Source: Schizophyllum amplum | Taxonomy: Eukaryota > Basidiomycota > Agaricomycetes > Agaricales > Schizophyllaceae | NCBI GenBank assembly: GCA_007026445.1 | Contig: VDMD01000003.1 | Location: forward strand, 682,001-746,000 | DNA: 64,000 nt | Direction of reading: 5' to 3' | In this document: in pieces, positions 1 through 10,050 of the stretch | Position numbering within the stretch: position 1 is the stretch's first letter | How the letters are laid out: the number at the start of each line of letters is the position of its first letter | Notes under the pieces: model-generated | Told to the model about the DNA's origin: nothing | The model's database searches: none | Seen by the model: the letters and a program-made list of their open reading frames with translations, nothing else | Made by a program: the position numbers and the translations under genes

Positions 1-178
1 GGTGCGCCGCGGACATACTGGCAGATATTCAAAAGGAGGCGCCTGCAGGGGATTTTTGCTCAACGGTCCTCGTCCCCGGCCTCCTCGACGCAGCCAGTCA
101 TCGGTCTTCGTTCTCTGAGCGTCCCCAAATCTATTAGCGCCGTTTCCCATTCGCTTTCCTTCATTAGCATCGCTCACG

Positions 179-1462
179 ATGAACGCGACGGTGACCGCCC
201 AGCTCTACGACGATCTCGGGCTCGACTACACGTCGCTGACCTGGGCCGAGCAGCAGTGGGTGGCATGGTACAAGTGGATCGACAACCCTGTCGTGGCGAC
301 GGGGCTCATGAGCTTCTTGATGCATGAGGTACGTTGAATCTGCCATGTAGACGCTTCGTGGGGGCTGGTGTCGAGTTACCACTCAACTAACTAACGCACC
401 CAGATCGTCTATTTCGGCCGCTGCATCCCCTGGATGGTCATCGACGCGACGCCCTACTTCAACCGGTGGAAGCTGCAGCCGCTGCAGGTGCCCACGCTTG
501 CGGAGCAGTGGGAGTGCACGCGGATGGTGCTGTTCTCACATATGACTATTGAACTTCCGGCAGTGCGTATCCCATTTGCTTTGCGTTGGATAAGGTTGTA
601 AACTTGTCGTGACTAGATCTGGCTCTTCCACCCCATTGCACAGTTATTTGGCATGGAGACATACCAGGTGCCGTTCCCGCCATGGCAGCTCATGGCGAAG
701 CAGATTGCCATGTTCTTCTTCTTCGAAGACCTCTTCCACTGGTGTGGTGCGTATCTAATCCTGCTCTGTATATATTCTCTTAGCTAATTATCCTCCAGCG
801 CACTCGCTCCTGCATAAGGGCGTCTTCTACAAGCACATCCACAAGGTGCATCACAAATACCCTGCCCCTTTTGGCCTGTGCGCGGAGTACGCGCACCCGG
901 CGGAGGTCCTCATCCTGGGCGCGGGGACGATCTTTGGGCCAATTCTTTACTGCTACGTCACACACAACCTGCACGTCTTCACGGTGTACCTGTGGATTAC
1001 GCTCCGCCTCTTCCAGGCTGTTGATGCGCACAGCGGTTATGGTGAGTGCGCTGGCTCGGATAACCTGAGCATGACTGACGACGACATGCCACAGACTTCC
1101 CGTGGTCATTGAACAAGTTCATTCCTTTCTGGGCAGGTGCTGAGCACCACGATTTCCATCATATGGCCGTCAGTTGCTTTCCTCTCTGGTCTACCGTGCG
1201 AGTCGCTGATGTACCACAGTTTTCGAACAACTTCGCAACGTCCTTCCGTTGGTGGGACTGGCTCTTCGGCACTGACAAGCGCTACCGCCAGCACGTCGCG
1301 CGTGTAAAGGCTGCGAAGGCCGCTCTGAAGGACAAGTGCGCATCAAGACAGGACCTGTTGATGGCGCAATACAGGCTGATGAAGGAAGCGGAAGCGGAAG
1401 GTGTCGAGCAAGAAGCAGAGGTCTGCCGGACCGCGAGCTTCAAGTTCTTCAAAACTGATTAG
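179..1462 (+). CDS. ERG25: C-4 methylsterol oxidase (sterol desaturase/hydroxylase superfamily)
   Basis: The product should be the ER membrane di-iron oxygenase that oxidises the C-4 methyl groups of 4,4-dimethylzymosterol in ergosterol synthesis. At least five exons can be read. The first starts at the ATG at 179 ([20 protein letters not shown]) and ends before a GTACGT donor at 329; the second begins at 404. The histidine ligand boxes of the family are present and ordered: HWCAHSLLH and [10 protein letters not shown] (exons near 720-850) and [10 protein letters not shown] (near 1140). Hydrophobic stretches around the boxes fit membrane insertion. The C-terminus is rich in Lys and Glu and ends at TAG 1460-1462. 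Length (about 330 residues) is normal for Erg25. DAP1, which supports the preceding sterol P450 step in yeast, lies 5 kb downstream. Identification is confident; exact internal splice sites are less so. Confidence 0.93.
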
Positions 1463-1968
1463 AAATTTGACTCTGCTGAGACCGCAGAATGCATGATACC
1501 TACAACTACACGCATATCCCCAGGGGCACACATAATAGCATTAACATTTCGACTCATCGGAACCGCCTGAAGTGTGTATTGTCCCCAGAAAGGAAATTTG
1601 ATCATAGGTTTGTCATCTCCGTATGGACTTCCATGTATGACGCTTTCGAGAAGCTCCTTGTTTGTTCTTTCCCTCATCCATGACTCTGGCTCCCTCCGTC
1701 CCCACCTGCATGACGCCTGCCCATGGTACCCATCAGGCAACCCTCTCGGCAGGTGGTCTGAGTCTATTCCGCTGTCTGAGAGGAGCCCGCGTCATCGCTG
1801 ACAGCAGTCGAGCACAATGACGAGAGCGATGCCTTCATTGAACGGATCTCGCGCGATCTCCGTCCGACTGCGACCTATAAAGACCACCTCCGCGCCAAAT
1901 CTCACTCACTTTTCGACTCTTTCCCTCCCTTCACGATACCACAAAACTTTACAAACATCTAACTCATC
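1463..1968. other. Intergenic, ERG25 3' side and HAM1-like promoter
   Basis: There is no convincing coding sequence. The last 100 bases before the next gene are pyrimidine-rich and contain a TATA-like box at 1876-1882. Confidence 0.6.
1876..1882 (+). promoter_or_regulatory. TATA-like box
   Basis: TATAAAG lies 87 bases upstream of the HAM1-like start codon and is followed by a C/T-rich leader. The same motif and spacing recur before several other genes of the window. Confidence 0.55.
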
Positions 1969-4520
1969 ATGGATCGCGCAACTTCAATCGTCGCTGCTCT
2001 CGAGGCCGGGAAGCTCCCGTCCCAGAGCCAGATCAGCGCCTTCATGCGGTGGCTTGACGAGTCGGGTCTGACTCAGGCGAAGCCGGAGGGGCAGGATACC
2101 TTGAGCGTGCAGGGACGCAAACTCTTGGACGACGTTCGGGGAGTATTGCAGGCATACCAAAAGCTCGGCGAGCGTAAGAACCGTGCGTTCATTAATTCAT
2201 AACTTTGTACTTTATCTAACACACATCAGATGACGATCTACTCGAGCAGACGCTCTGGCATCTGGGCCAAGCCGATATCTCTTCGTCTTCGACGGCTACA
2301 AGCGGATCGGTCGACACCGATGAGGCCGCGAACGACGCGAAGGCCGCTGCTTCCGCCCTACGCACCGTATTGAAGGTCGTCTGGGAAAGCGCTTCGTCGG
2401 AGACCTCGTTCTTGCTACAAGACTTCACCTCTTTCTTGCGCCTGGGTCTGGCCGACGTTGCCGAGGCAGTTCAGAGCGCTGCGGGGAGCACCAAGGAGAG
2501 CCTGCGCACCATTGATCAGGAGGTGCAGGACGGCAAGCGCACGACTCTAGGCCGCGACAAGGAGCGTCTGGAGGAGGAGAAGGACCCCAAGGTTGCATTC
2601 GCACACGGAATGGACACCCTCAAGGACGCGGGTGTCACCGGCATCGGTGCCACCCAGAACGCTGCTGAGAAGGCCCAGGAGGGCAAGGATCAGGCTAGCG
2701 AACGCCTGCGGACGCTGTACGACAAGGTACGCTTGCCCGCATCTTCTGCATACGATCCCTAACAATTCTACAGATCTGCGAGCGGGCGCAGAAGGATGAA
2801 GCTTATCGCAACGACATTACCACCATCGTCGACATCGCCGAGAAGTGGGTGAACAGCGCAATTGACAGCACGGCTGGCGTGAGGTCGAACAGCCTCTCCT
2901 CCTTCGTCGACGACCCGACGCCGGAGCAGCACCTCCACAAGGCACTCGACGGTGCGCAGAAGATGCTCGAGCGCTTCGCAGGCGACAAGTCCCTGAACGA
3001 CCTCTTCTCCAAGACGCGTGTCTGCGCTCGCGACATCCGCGAGGACGACAACCTGCGCACTTGGTTCGACCAGTTTTTCGCGCACACGCGCAAGGTGTTG
3101 AAGGAGCCGGACTACTCGCAATCGAGCGAGGCGAAGGGCCGGCGCAAGGAGCTTCGCCGCCGCTGGCATGAGTTGTCGAGCGGCGAGGGCGACTCGGCGC
3201 AGAAGTGGAAAGCGGACTGGGATGATATTAGCAATGAGGCTGCTGAGTACGTGGAGCGCATCGAGAAGGACACGGATTTGCAGCACTTGCGCGATGCGCA
3301 CGCCAAGCTCGGCAAGGACATCGAGTCTGGATTGGCTGATGCGACGGCGGAGGCGGCGGCGCAGGCGCAATCCGTCATGGAGCAGGCGTCGTGGTTCTGG
3401 CACGACATGTTCTCGTACTACCTCCCGAAGGCCATGAGCATGATGAAGAATATCCCCATCCCTCGGTATGCATTCCTCTTTTGTTGAGCGCATACATGGA
3501 CTTACCTTTCGATAGTACCGAGTACAAGGATGATGATATTGAGTTCGTCCTCGAGAACCTCGATGTCTCCAGCCTCAACATCCAGCCGGCCCACGTCTTC
3601 ATCCGTAACATCACCGACGTCGACATGAACCTCTCCGAGACTTCAACGACGACCGCCGTTGGCACCCTCACGCACATCCGCATGCAAGCCCTGCAACTCG
3701 CCTTCAAGGACATGTCCTTCTGGTACAAGTCCAAGGACACCTCTCTCGGCCCCAGCGAGTTCTCCGGCCTCATGGCTGTCACCCTGCCCCCAAGGGCATC
3801 GATGTCGACATCCGCGTGCGCATGATCCCCTCGAACCAGACCGAGGCGCGCGAGGCGCGCAAGGGCTTCCACGTCATCGAGAGCGTGAACGTGCACGTCG
3901 ACGAGGGCGTCACGCTCGAGGTGCGCGACTCAAACCACGCCATCCTCTTCAATGTCTTCAAGCCCGTCTTCCTCATGCGCTTCCGCGACGCGCTCGAGCG
4001 CACGCTCACGGGGCAGATCCGTGGCATGCTCACATGGGCGGACGGCCTCGCGTTCGACGTGTCGAAGCGCGCGGAGGTGTTTGGTGACGCGGGCTTGGGG
4101 ACGGGCGCTGCGTACGCCGGCGCGGTGTGGAGCGAGATTGGGCGGATGCGCCGGGCGGAGAGCAGTACGGCGATGCGCGTCACGGGCACGGGCTTCATCA
4201 TCGACTCGGACGGTGGGTCGCTCGCGGTCGGCGCGGAGCCGCAGATCTTGAGCGGCGACAAGCACGGCCCGCTCGCCACTGCGTCTGACAGCCTGAAGGA
4301 CCGCGCGCGCGACGCGGTGGGCAAGGCGAAAGACGAGGTGGAGGCGCGCACTGGCACGGAGATGGATGTCGACGTCGACGTCGAGGGCGCGAAGAACAAA
4401 GCGCAGTCGTTGTTGGAGGAGGGCAAGCAGCAGTGGCAGTCCTTCCAGCAGACTGTCGAGCAGAAAGCGGAGCAGGAGAAGAAGAAGGATGGCTGGAAAT
4501 CGAGTGCTTTCGATGTCTGA
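1969..4520 (+). CDS. HAM1-like protein (DUF4449 family), with apparent 1-nt frameshift
   Basis: This is a large fungal-specific protein whose two halves resemble the HAM1-like N- and C-terminal domains (the latter formerly DUF4449). The biochemical role is unknown. The start at 1969 (MDRATSIVAALEAGKLPSQ) follows a TATA box and a C/T leader. At least four short introns are visible, near 2180, 2730 and 3470 among others. The N-terminal half is helical and charged. The C-terminal half contains FSGLMAVTLPP, then KGIDVDIRVRMIP and IRGMLTWADGLAFDVSKRA, as in the family. A tail rich in Glu, Lys and Gln follows, with SFQQTVEQKAEQ near the end. Odd feature: the reading frame changes between LPP and KGI at the C-run 3787-3791, where five Cs are present and six would keep the frame. 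No plausible intron covers the site. This may be a base-call error or a true disabling mutation. Confidence 0.82.
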
Positions 4521-4915
4521 GCCGCAAGTTGCTCGCTCCGTGGTCTCGTCAGCCTCTTCAGGGACTCGTAGGTTCAGGTGTACATTATCAGATGCTTCAG
4601 TTCGTGTACTTGTACGGCTCCGTTGCAAAATGTTGTACTTATAGGATAGCGAAGTAACATAGGAATCACATAGTCCGTTGCCGAATGCAGTCTATCGCGT
4701 AAGGCAGAGTGATGTCAGGGAGAAGCAAAGCGGATATATGTAAGTAGCGCGCGGGCGTAAGACAGCCAAGGCGAGTCACAAGATAAAAGCAAGTTGAGAA
4801 ATAAACATGACTTGTTGGCCAGCAGGTTCTATCGCAGTCCATAGTTCGAGGCGCAGGGAGGCCGGTCGTATTGTAAGTAGAGTGAATTAGAGTCCTCCAC
4901 TTCCTCTTTGGCCGC
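4521..4915. other. Convergent 3' region between HAM1-like and MUS81-like genes
   Basis: The two genes end facing each other here. The minus strand was read for any continuation of the MUS81-like gene (winged helix or ERCC4 nuclease) and none was seen. The stretch is AT-richer than its surroundings and looks like 3' UTRs. Confidence 0.6.
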
Positions 4916-5804
4916 CTACCGACGGATAACGCGACGTTTCTTCGGCGGTGGGTACATGTCTTCGTCGTCAGTGGAGTCCTCTCTATCCTCTTTGGAGTCG
5001 CTGTTGTCGGAGGAGGCGCTGTCGTCTAGCTCCTTGCGCCTGGAGGCAGTCCGCTTCCGAGGGAGTGTGTCGGAGGCACTCCGGTCTTGACTGGACAGCA
5101 GGCCGCCTGGTGTGATCTTGATGTCCGGGTAAGGATTCCTGGGCTTCACGTCGGGAGCCTTCTTGTTCACGTCGAGACCGTTCTTGGGCTTCACGGCTGG
5201 AGCGGGCTTGGCCTTCACGGCCACGTTCTTGAGCTTCACGTCAGACTTCTTCTCTGCAGCCGCGGCGGCAGCAGCAGCAGCTCTTTTTTGCGCCACCGTC
5301 TGCTTGCGCTTAGCAGGAGCTGGAGGTGAGGTCAGTCGTTACCTTGTCCCCCTAAGGCAGAGTACTGACCTCGACGCTTGGGCGCGGGCGGCTCTGGCAT
5401 GGGGATGCCCTCGCTCTCGCAGTGCGCTTCGAGTTTCTCGATGAGTCTGAGTGCATGGAGACGTAGTTAGTCTGGAATGACACAGATAGTGACAAAGGTT
5501 GATCTTACCGGGAGATACATGTAGGGCCGATGCCGGAAAGCTTCTTAAGCTCGCTGGGGTGCTCGTATCTAACCGTGCAGGTCTCGAGCGCGCGGATGGC
5601 GTTCTCGTAGCCTGTTGCACGCGGAGGGCCGCCTCGCTTGCGATAGTCCTTTTCCCCGTGAAATTCTGCGAGTAAAAGACGCGAACGGGAAATGAATGTG
5701 GGCAGTGCGCGTAGATAACATTATTGGGGTTAGCGAATGACAACGGATGGAGGAGGGTCGAACGGACCTTCAACCCATTCGAGGAAGAGGGGGTTTGCGC
5801 TCAT
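4916..5804 (-). CDS. MUS81 N-terminal domain protein lacking the nuclease
   Basis: Four exons give about 225 residues. The N-terminus MSANPLFLEWVE, the segment YENAIRALETCTVRYEHPSEL and the helix-hairpin-helix KKLSGIGPTCISRLIEKLEA, followed by ESEGIPMPEPPAPKRR, match the N-terminal HhH domain of Mus81. Mus81 is the catalytic subunit of the structure-selective endonuclease for stalled forks and recombination intermediates. After this comes a linker with an alanine run, several VKPKN-like segments, an acidic Ser/Asp region and a basic tail (PPPKKRRVIRR) that resembles a nuclear localisation signal, then a stop at 4916. A full Mus81 is usually over 550 residues and carries a winged helix, an ERCC4 nuclease and a C-terminal HhH2; none of these is present. 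A donor-like GTAGGC overlaps the stop, but no room remains before the HAM1-like gene. It may be a truncated paralogue, a domain-only regulator or a pseudogene. The first ATG matching the family is at 5804. Confidence 0.75.
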
Positions 5805-6064
5805 GCGTGCAAGATTGCGTGCAAGATTGCGAGTGAGTCTGAGAGGCTTGAGATGGAAGTTCGGAATACGTTGCTCGACGCGTCGTAACGCCTGTGACGC
5901 GACGCGTTGTGGCGCACCCATGACCGAGAAGGCTTACGTAAGCCTGGCGGTCCGACGCGCCGCTCGGTGCGGCGCTGTTGTCGCCGGTCCTCGTGCATCG
6001 TCATCCTCACATCTCGTCCGGTCCTTCCATCTCTTCCTTCACTTTGATCTATCCATCCTCCACC

Positions 6065-6757
6065 ATGCACGTCGATCTCGGTACACCAGTCAACACCGCG
6101 CTCTTTCTGTATATTCTGTACAGCGTCCAGCGCATTGTCTTCCCCTCCACCTCAAAACCCAAGACCGTGCCGACAGAGTTCAAGGGCGGATACTCATGGA
6201 AGCCAAAGTCGCACCCACCGACCGTCGTCTTCAAGACATATACACCCAAAATGCTGGAGCCATTCAATGGTGAAGACGGCGGTCGCATCCTCCTCGCGAT
6301 CAACGGCACCGTCTTCGATGTGACTGCTGGCAGGAGCTTCTACGGGCCCAGTACGTGGTCTGTATCCTTCTGTATGCGCATTCTGAGGGAATTAGATGGT
6401 ATGTACGGTAACTTTGCTGGGAGGGACGCCTCCCGTGGGATGGCGAAGCAGTCCTTCGACATCGGTGCGCATACGCGAGTCTTCTTCGCTTGTCAGGCAA
6501 TAATTATATATGCAGAAATGATTACACCTTCGGACCAGCCCCTTGACAAACTGGACGATCTGTCGTCGGACGAGATGTACGTGCTCCACCAATGCATCTT
6601 GCTGTTTCTGACACAATCGCGCATCCGCAGAGAGAACATGAAAGGTCCGGACCAACTCAAACTCCATATCTTCATCTGTACTAACCGACTTCCAGGTTGG
6701 TATGAGCACTTTGCGAACAAGTACATCATCTGCGGAAAACTCGTCAACGAGGCTTGA
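6065..6757 (+). CDS. DAP1: Dap1-like haem-binding protein (cytochrome b5-like, MAPR family)
   Basis: This is a membrane-associated progesterone receptor family protein. In yeast, Dap1 binds haem and stabilises or activates the sterol 14-demethylase Erg11. The start at 6065 gives MHVDLGTPVNTALFLYILYS, an N-terminal membrane segment. The cytochrome b5-like fold follows: YTPKMLEPFNGEDGGRILLA, then NGTVFDVTAGRSFYGP, then GPNGMYGNFAGRDASRGMAK across the first intron (donor at about 6354, acceptor GAATTAG), then DQPLDKLDDLSSDE. The C-terminus WYEHFANKYIICGKLVNEA ends at TGA 6755-6757. Small exons are separated by introns of about 45-70 nt. The family's Tyr-containing haem-binding region is intact. 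The next gene converges on it, with 183 bases between the stop codons. Confidence 0.92.
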   Translation: MHVDLGTPVNTALFLYILYSVQRIVFPSTSKPKTVPTEFKGGYSWKPKSHPPTVVFKTYTPKMLEPFNGEDGGRILLAINGTVFDVTAGRSFYGPSTWSVSFCMRILRELDGMYGNFAGRDASRGMAKQSFDIGAHTRVFFACQAIIIYAEMITPSDQPLDKLDDLSSDEMYVLHQCILLFLTQSRIRRENMKGPDQLKLHIFICTNRLPGWYEHFANKYIICGKLVNEA

Positions 6758-6940
6758 AGGCTCTACCCCCACCCGGCTGCTCTCCTCGCTATCCTGCATA
6801 TGTATCTTGACATTGAAAAGGACAATATCTACTGTGCTGCGCATCTTCCCTCCGACTGGCGCCCCGGCGCAACATCGCGCGTTGTTTCCGCGCGCATCTC
6901 GTCAAGGTACTGGTTGTGCTCCTGCAGGATACTGATCAGC

Positions 6941-7925
6941 CTAGCGCATCATGGTCGTTCGGATGGCGGGGGGACATCGCGAGTTATGGGTCGCAAGCAC
7001 CCATAATGAATTCGCACATACTTCGACAAGGCGGTCAGGCATTTGCCTCAACCATACCGACGGCGGCAGCCTACCGTCATAGTCACGACATGTTATGACG
7101 CGCCATTCGACCTTGCTGCCATCTTCTATCTCCTTGATATACTCGATGGTGACGGCGTAGGCTCGCACGCCCCGCTCCTCCATCTCGGCGAAGCTCGCTT
7201 GGGCGGATACATCAACGGGGATTTCGATGGCGATGCTATGCATATTGGTGAGTGGCACATGCGAGCATACCGACCAGCAGCCCTTGCAGAGGATGGACCC
7301 GACCATATAAAGTCGTCATACGACTCACCCTGCCCGCGCCTGCGGCGGATACTCCCTCAGCCTCGTTTCCAGCAGCACAGTGAAGATACGGGGCGACATG
7401 AGGGAGCTGGGGGCGTGGTAGGCGGACCACACTGTCCTGTTCTTGGACCCCGCCTCAAGGAGGTTGACGCGTGTGACGTCGGTGAGATACCTGTGCGTTG
7501 TGAGGTGGTGAGGCATGAGGCGGCGATGCGCGGCAAGGCATCCCCAACACAGAGCCGCAAGACTCATCCTCGCAACAAGGACCTGTATTCCCGAGAGGGA
7601 GGACCTACTGCTTCTGGCTCGGGAAACGCTGCACCCCAAGCTTGTCCCAAAGCAGGTCGAACGGTAAGTCCCCCTGAGCGTGTTGGCTAACGCGGCAGAA
7701 CCAAGGCAGACCATCCACCACTTTGCGTCGCCGGATGGTGGCCCCGTCCTTGACCAGCTTGGTATCCCAGCTGTCTGACTCGTCGAGCACGGACAGCGCG
7801 TCGGCGACGAGGGCGTCGGCTGTGGGGGCATCTGTTTCGGTCAAGTGTTGAGCGTCGAAGAAGACACTGTAAAGGTGAGTGTCACCTTGCGTGCGCACGG
7901 GCTTGATGCTCAAGGTTGGGCGCAT
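6941..7925 (-). CDS. START-like DUF3074 family protein
   Basis: This is a fungal protein of the DUF3074 family, a START/Bet v1-like fold with no fixed biochemical role, presumed to bind lipid. The visible order is YSVFFDAQHL, then LDESDSWDTKLVKDGATIRR, then VVDGLPWFCRVSQHA, FDLLWDKLG, a short uncertain exon, then TVWSAYHAPSSLMSPRIFTV, IEIPVDVSAQ, EERGVRAYAVTIEYI, and KVEWRVITCRDYDGRLPP near the end. These match the family's W.RVS, SPRVFTVL, PVDVS and VEWRMAT-type blocks in order. The start is uncertain. The ATG at 7925 (MRPTLSIKPVRTQ) is used here; the frame stays open upstream to about 8012 without a better ATG. At least two introns are present. It is convergent with DAP1. Confidence 0.72.
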
Positions 7926-10050
7926 AGCATGCGGCGGGTCCCAAGCAAGCGGGTCAGCAAGTCGATGTGGGTGAAGCAAGTCGGCGTAGGCAAGGCGAGT
8001 TGCCCTGGGCACCTCATGGCCCTTTTTCCCCTCGCCCAGCTTATTAGGCCATCTGTCGCATTCAGCGGCATGGTGTTAGCCGACTGATATATGCTGGCAG
8101 AGGTGCAAGCGGAGCGGTCTCAGTATCGAGTCGGCAGCGATCTCAGCATCGAGCCCACGTAAGGCGGTCTCCACGATAGACCGCGCTAGGAGGCCGCATC
8201 GATAGAGGGGGGGGAAGTATGAGGAGAACGGGGAAGTATGGGGCAGGCAACAGCTGGACGGCGCGGAGATGATGGGCAACGCGGACGTGATGGACGGGAT
8301 GAACTGTGCGGAGGTGAGCGAGGGAGGATTTGCTTGTCCGATTATCGGTGCGGATCTAACGGGATGGCAGACTGGGACGGTGGAGTATGTCGAGCGGGCG
8401 CCACCGAGCCCTTTGCAGGCATGCCGCGTGGGCTTCTGCAAGCGTGTCCTCGTAGGCTTTCGCAAGAGCGTGCCCGCGAGACTAATAGCCCGTATGCGAG
8501 CGGGACGAATGGACGAGCAAACCGGGAAAGCCTGCTGCAAACGTGCGCTCCGTCCTCGGGTAAACGTTAGATTTGTGGGTGAGAGCGAGCCTTCTTTCTC
8601 ACCTCAGCCCATTCTCTTACGCGTCTATGTCTAGCCAAATGTCTCTGACTCTCCGGCAACGCGTATCTGACTCTGGTCACACGTCTGTGTCTCTCAAGCC
8701 GAGTCCGTTTCCCCCGCTCTCGTCTCGTTTGCAATTTCCGACGGGGCGAAGGCGCCTGCGCGCCTAATTGGCAAACTTGCCGAAGCGGAGATGCGAGAAT
8801 CAGGCGTCTTGATAAGGATAGCAAGGCCACGACTTGTTCGGGATATATGCGTGCATAGTGCGTACGAGATCGCGTAAGACTTGCAAGGTACGTTCCACTG
8901 TTCCGGTCGGGTTGCTCGGCCTTGAGCATGAGGCATTCTGTTCCCATTGCTTCACGGATACGGCCCGTCATGATGTCAAGCAGGGTCAGAAAGTGCCTGC
9001 TGAGGGCCCTGCAGGAGGCCGAAGTGCTGAACGCTTAAGACCACCCTTGGGAGGCGCCTGGCGTGGTGATGGATAAATCTTTACTTGGAGTTCGCCACTA
9101 GGTATGTAGCAACCACATCTCCGCTTTTGAGATGTCTACTTCGCATCCGAGCCAGCATACTTATCAACTGGACATGGGAACGTCGACACTCGAATCAGGT
9201 CGAAGTTGGGAGATCAGCCATTTCAGTGGGAAAGCGGAGGCAAGTCTGCCTTTAGCCTTTGCTTGCACCTTTGCTTCCGAGTGATCGCCGTCGAACAGAT
9301 GACCTTTCAGTATCAATTCAAAGGCTTTGGACACTATCATGATCATGGTCATCGCGCTACCCAGGCGGTGGCGCTGCGTCCATGAGGCCTATATCGCGTC
9401 CGCCAGGCCCTTTATCGTGCGCCATCGTACGGCTGAACTGGTGATTTGGGTATGAACTGTGTCTTTCCTCGCGGTGTGGTAAGTACACGGGTATGTACCG
9501 GCAGGCCGATTACACGACGATTGACTTGACGATGCTTATAGCTGAACCCAACGCCCATCGGCCTACCAGGCAATTGCAGGACTACTTACTCAACGGTCCG
9601 ATTGAATTACCACCCCGTTCATATCTTGCTTGGAGCTCGTCATTCGTTCTGGACGGACTTTCAAAACAGTTAAAAGCTCATGAGGTAAAGTAATATACTA
9701 TGGTGCAAGTACTTCCGAAGAACTCTTCACACGCGTATAGTCGACTTCAACCAGCCTTGTGGGTCCATCTTCGGTGTATGCCGACTGGCAATCACGTGCA
9801 TGTCCGACTTCTAATCACGATCACGTCGCACAGCCGCCGGAGCAGGGCCGCCACGGTGCCGCTGCCGGACGTCGTCACCTCCTGTTTATTCCCAACTCAT
9901 TGTCTTGAACGAAAACCACGTCAGCGACGTGTGCAGACGATACCTCTTCTGAACCCCATTGGACTCTCGCTGATCCGACCTCGATTCCGAGCGCTAACGT
10001 CCTTGAACTAGCGCAACAAATCAGACTTTGAGCTTCAAGCGCCAAGATTC
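7926..10050. other. Gene-poor 2.1 kb stretch
   Basis: Several ORFs of 60-150 codons occur on both strands (for example 8076-8540 minus and 8269-8634 plus), but none shows a recognisable domain, and they overlap each other. There is no long repeat, terminal inverted repeat or RNA gene that I can see. It probably contains the promoter of the downstream Zn2Cys6 gene near its right end. Confidence 0.45.

Noticed and set aside
3724..3794. A possible intron explaining the HAM1-like frame change
   Set aside because: It would remove the conserved segment YKSKDTSLGPSEFSGLM, which matches the family, so a 1-nt indel is the simpler reading.
3779..4628. Long minus-strand ORFs of more than 200 codons opposite the HAM1-like gene, considered as missing MUS81 nuclease exons
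   Set aside because: Their translations are Arg/Ser/Ala-rich antisense shadows without winged-helix or ERCC4 motifs.
8076..8634. Overlapping ORFs of 100-155 codons on both strands
   Set aside because: They overlap each other in several frames, show no domain or convincing exon structure, and look like chance open frames in GC-rich DNA.
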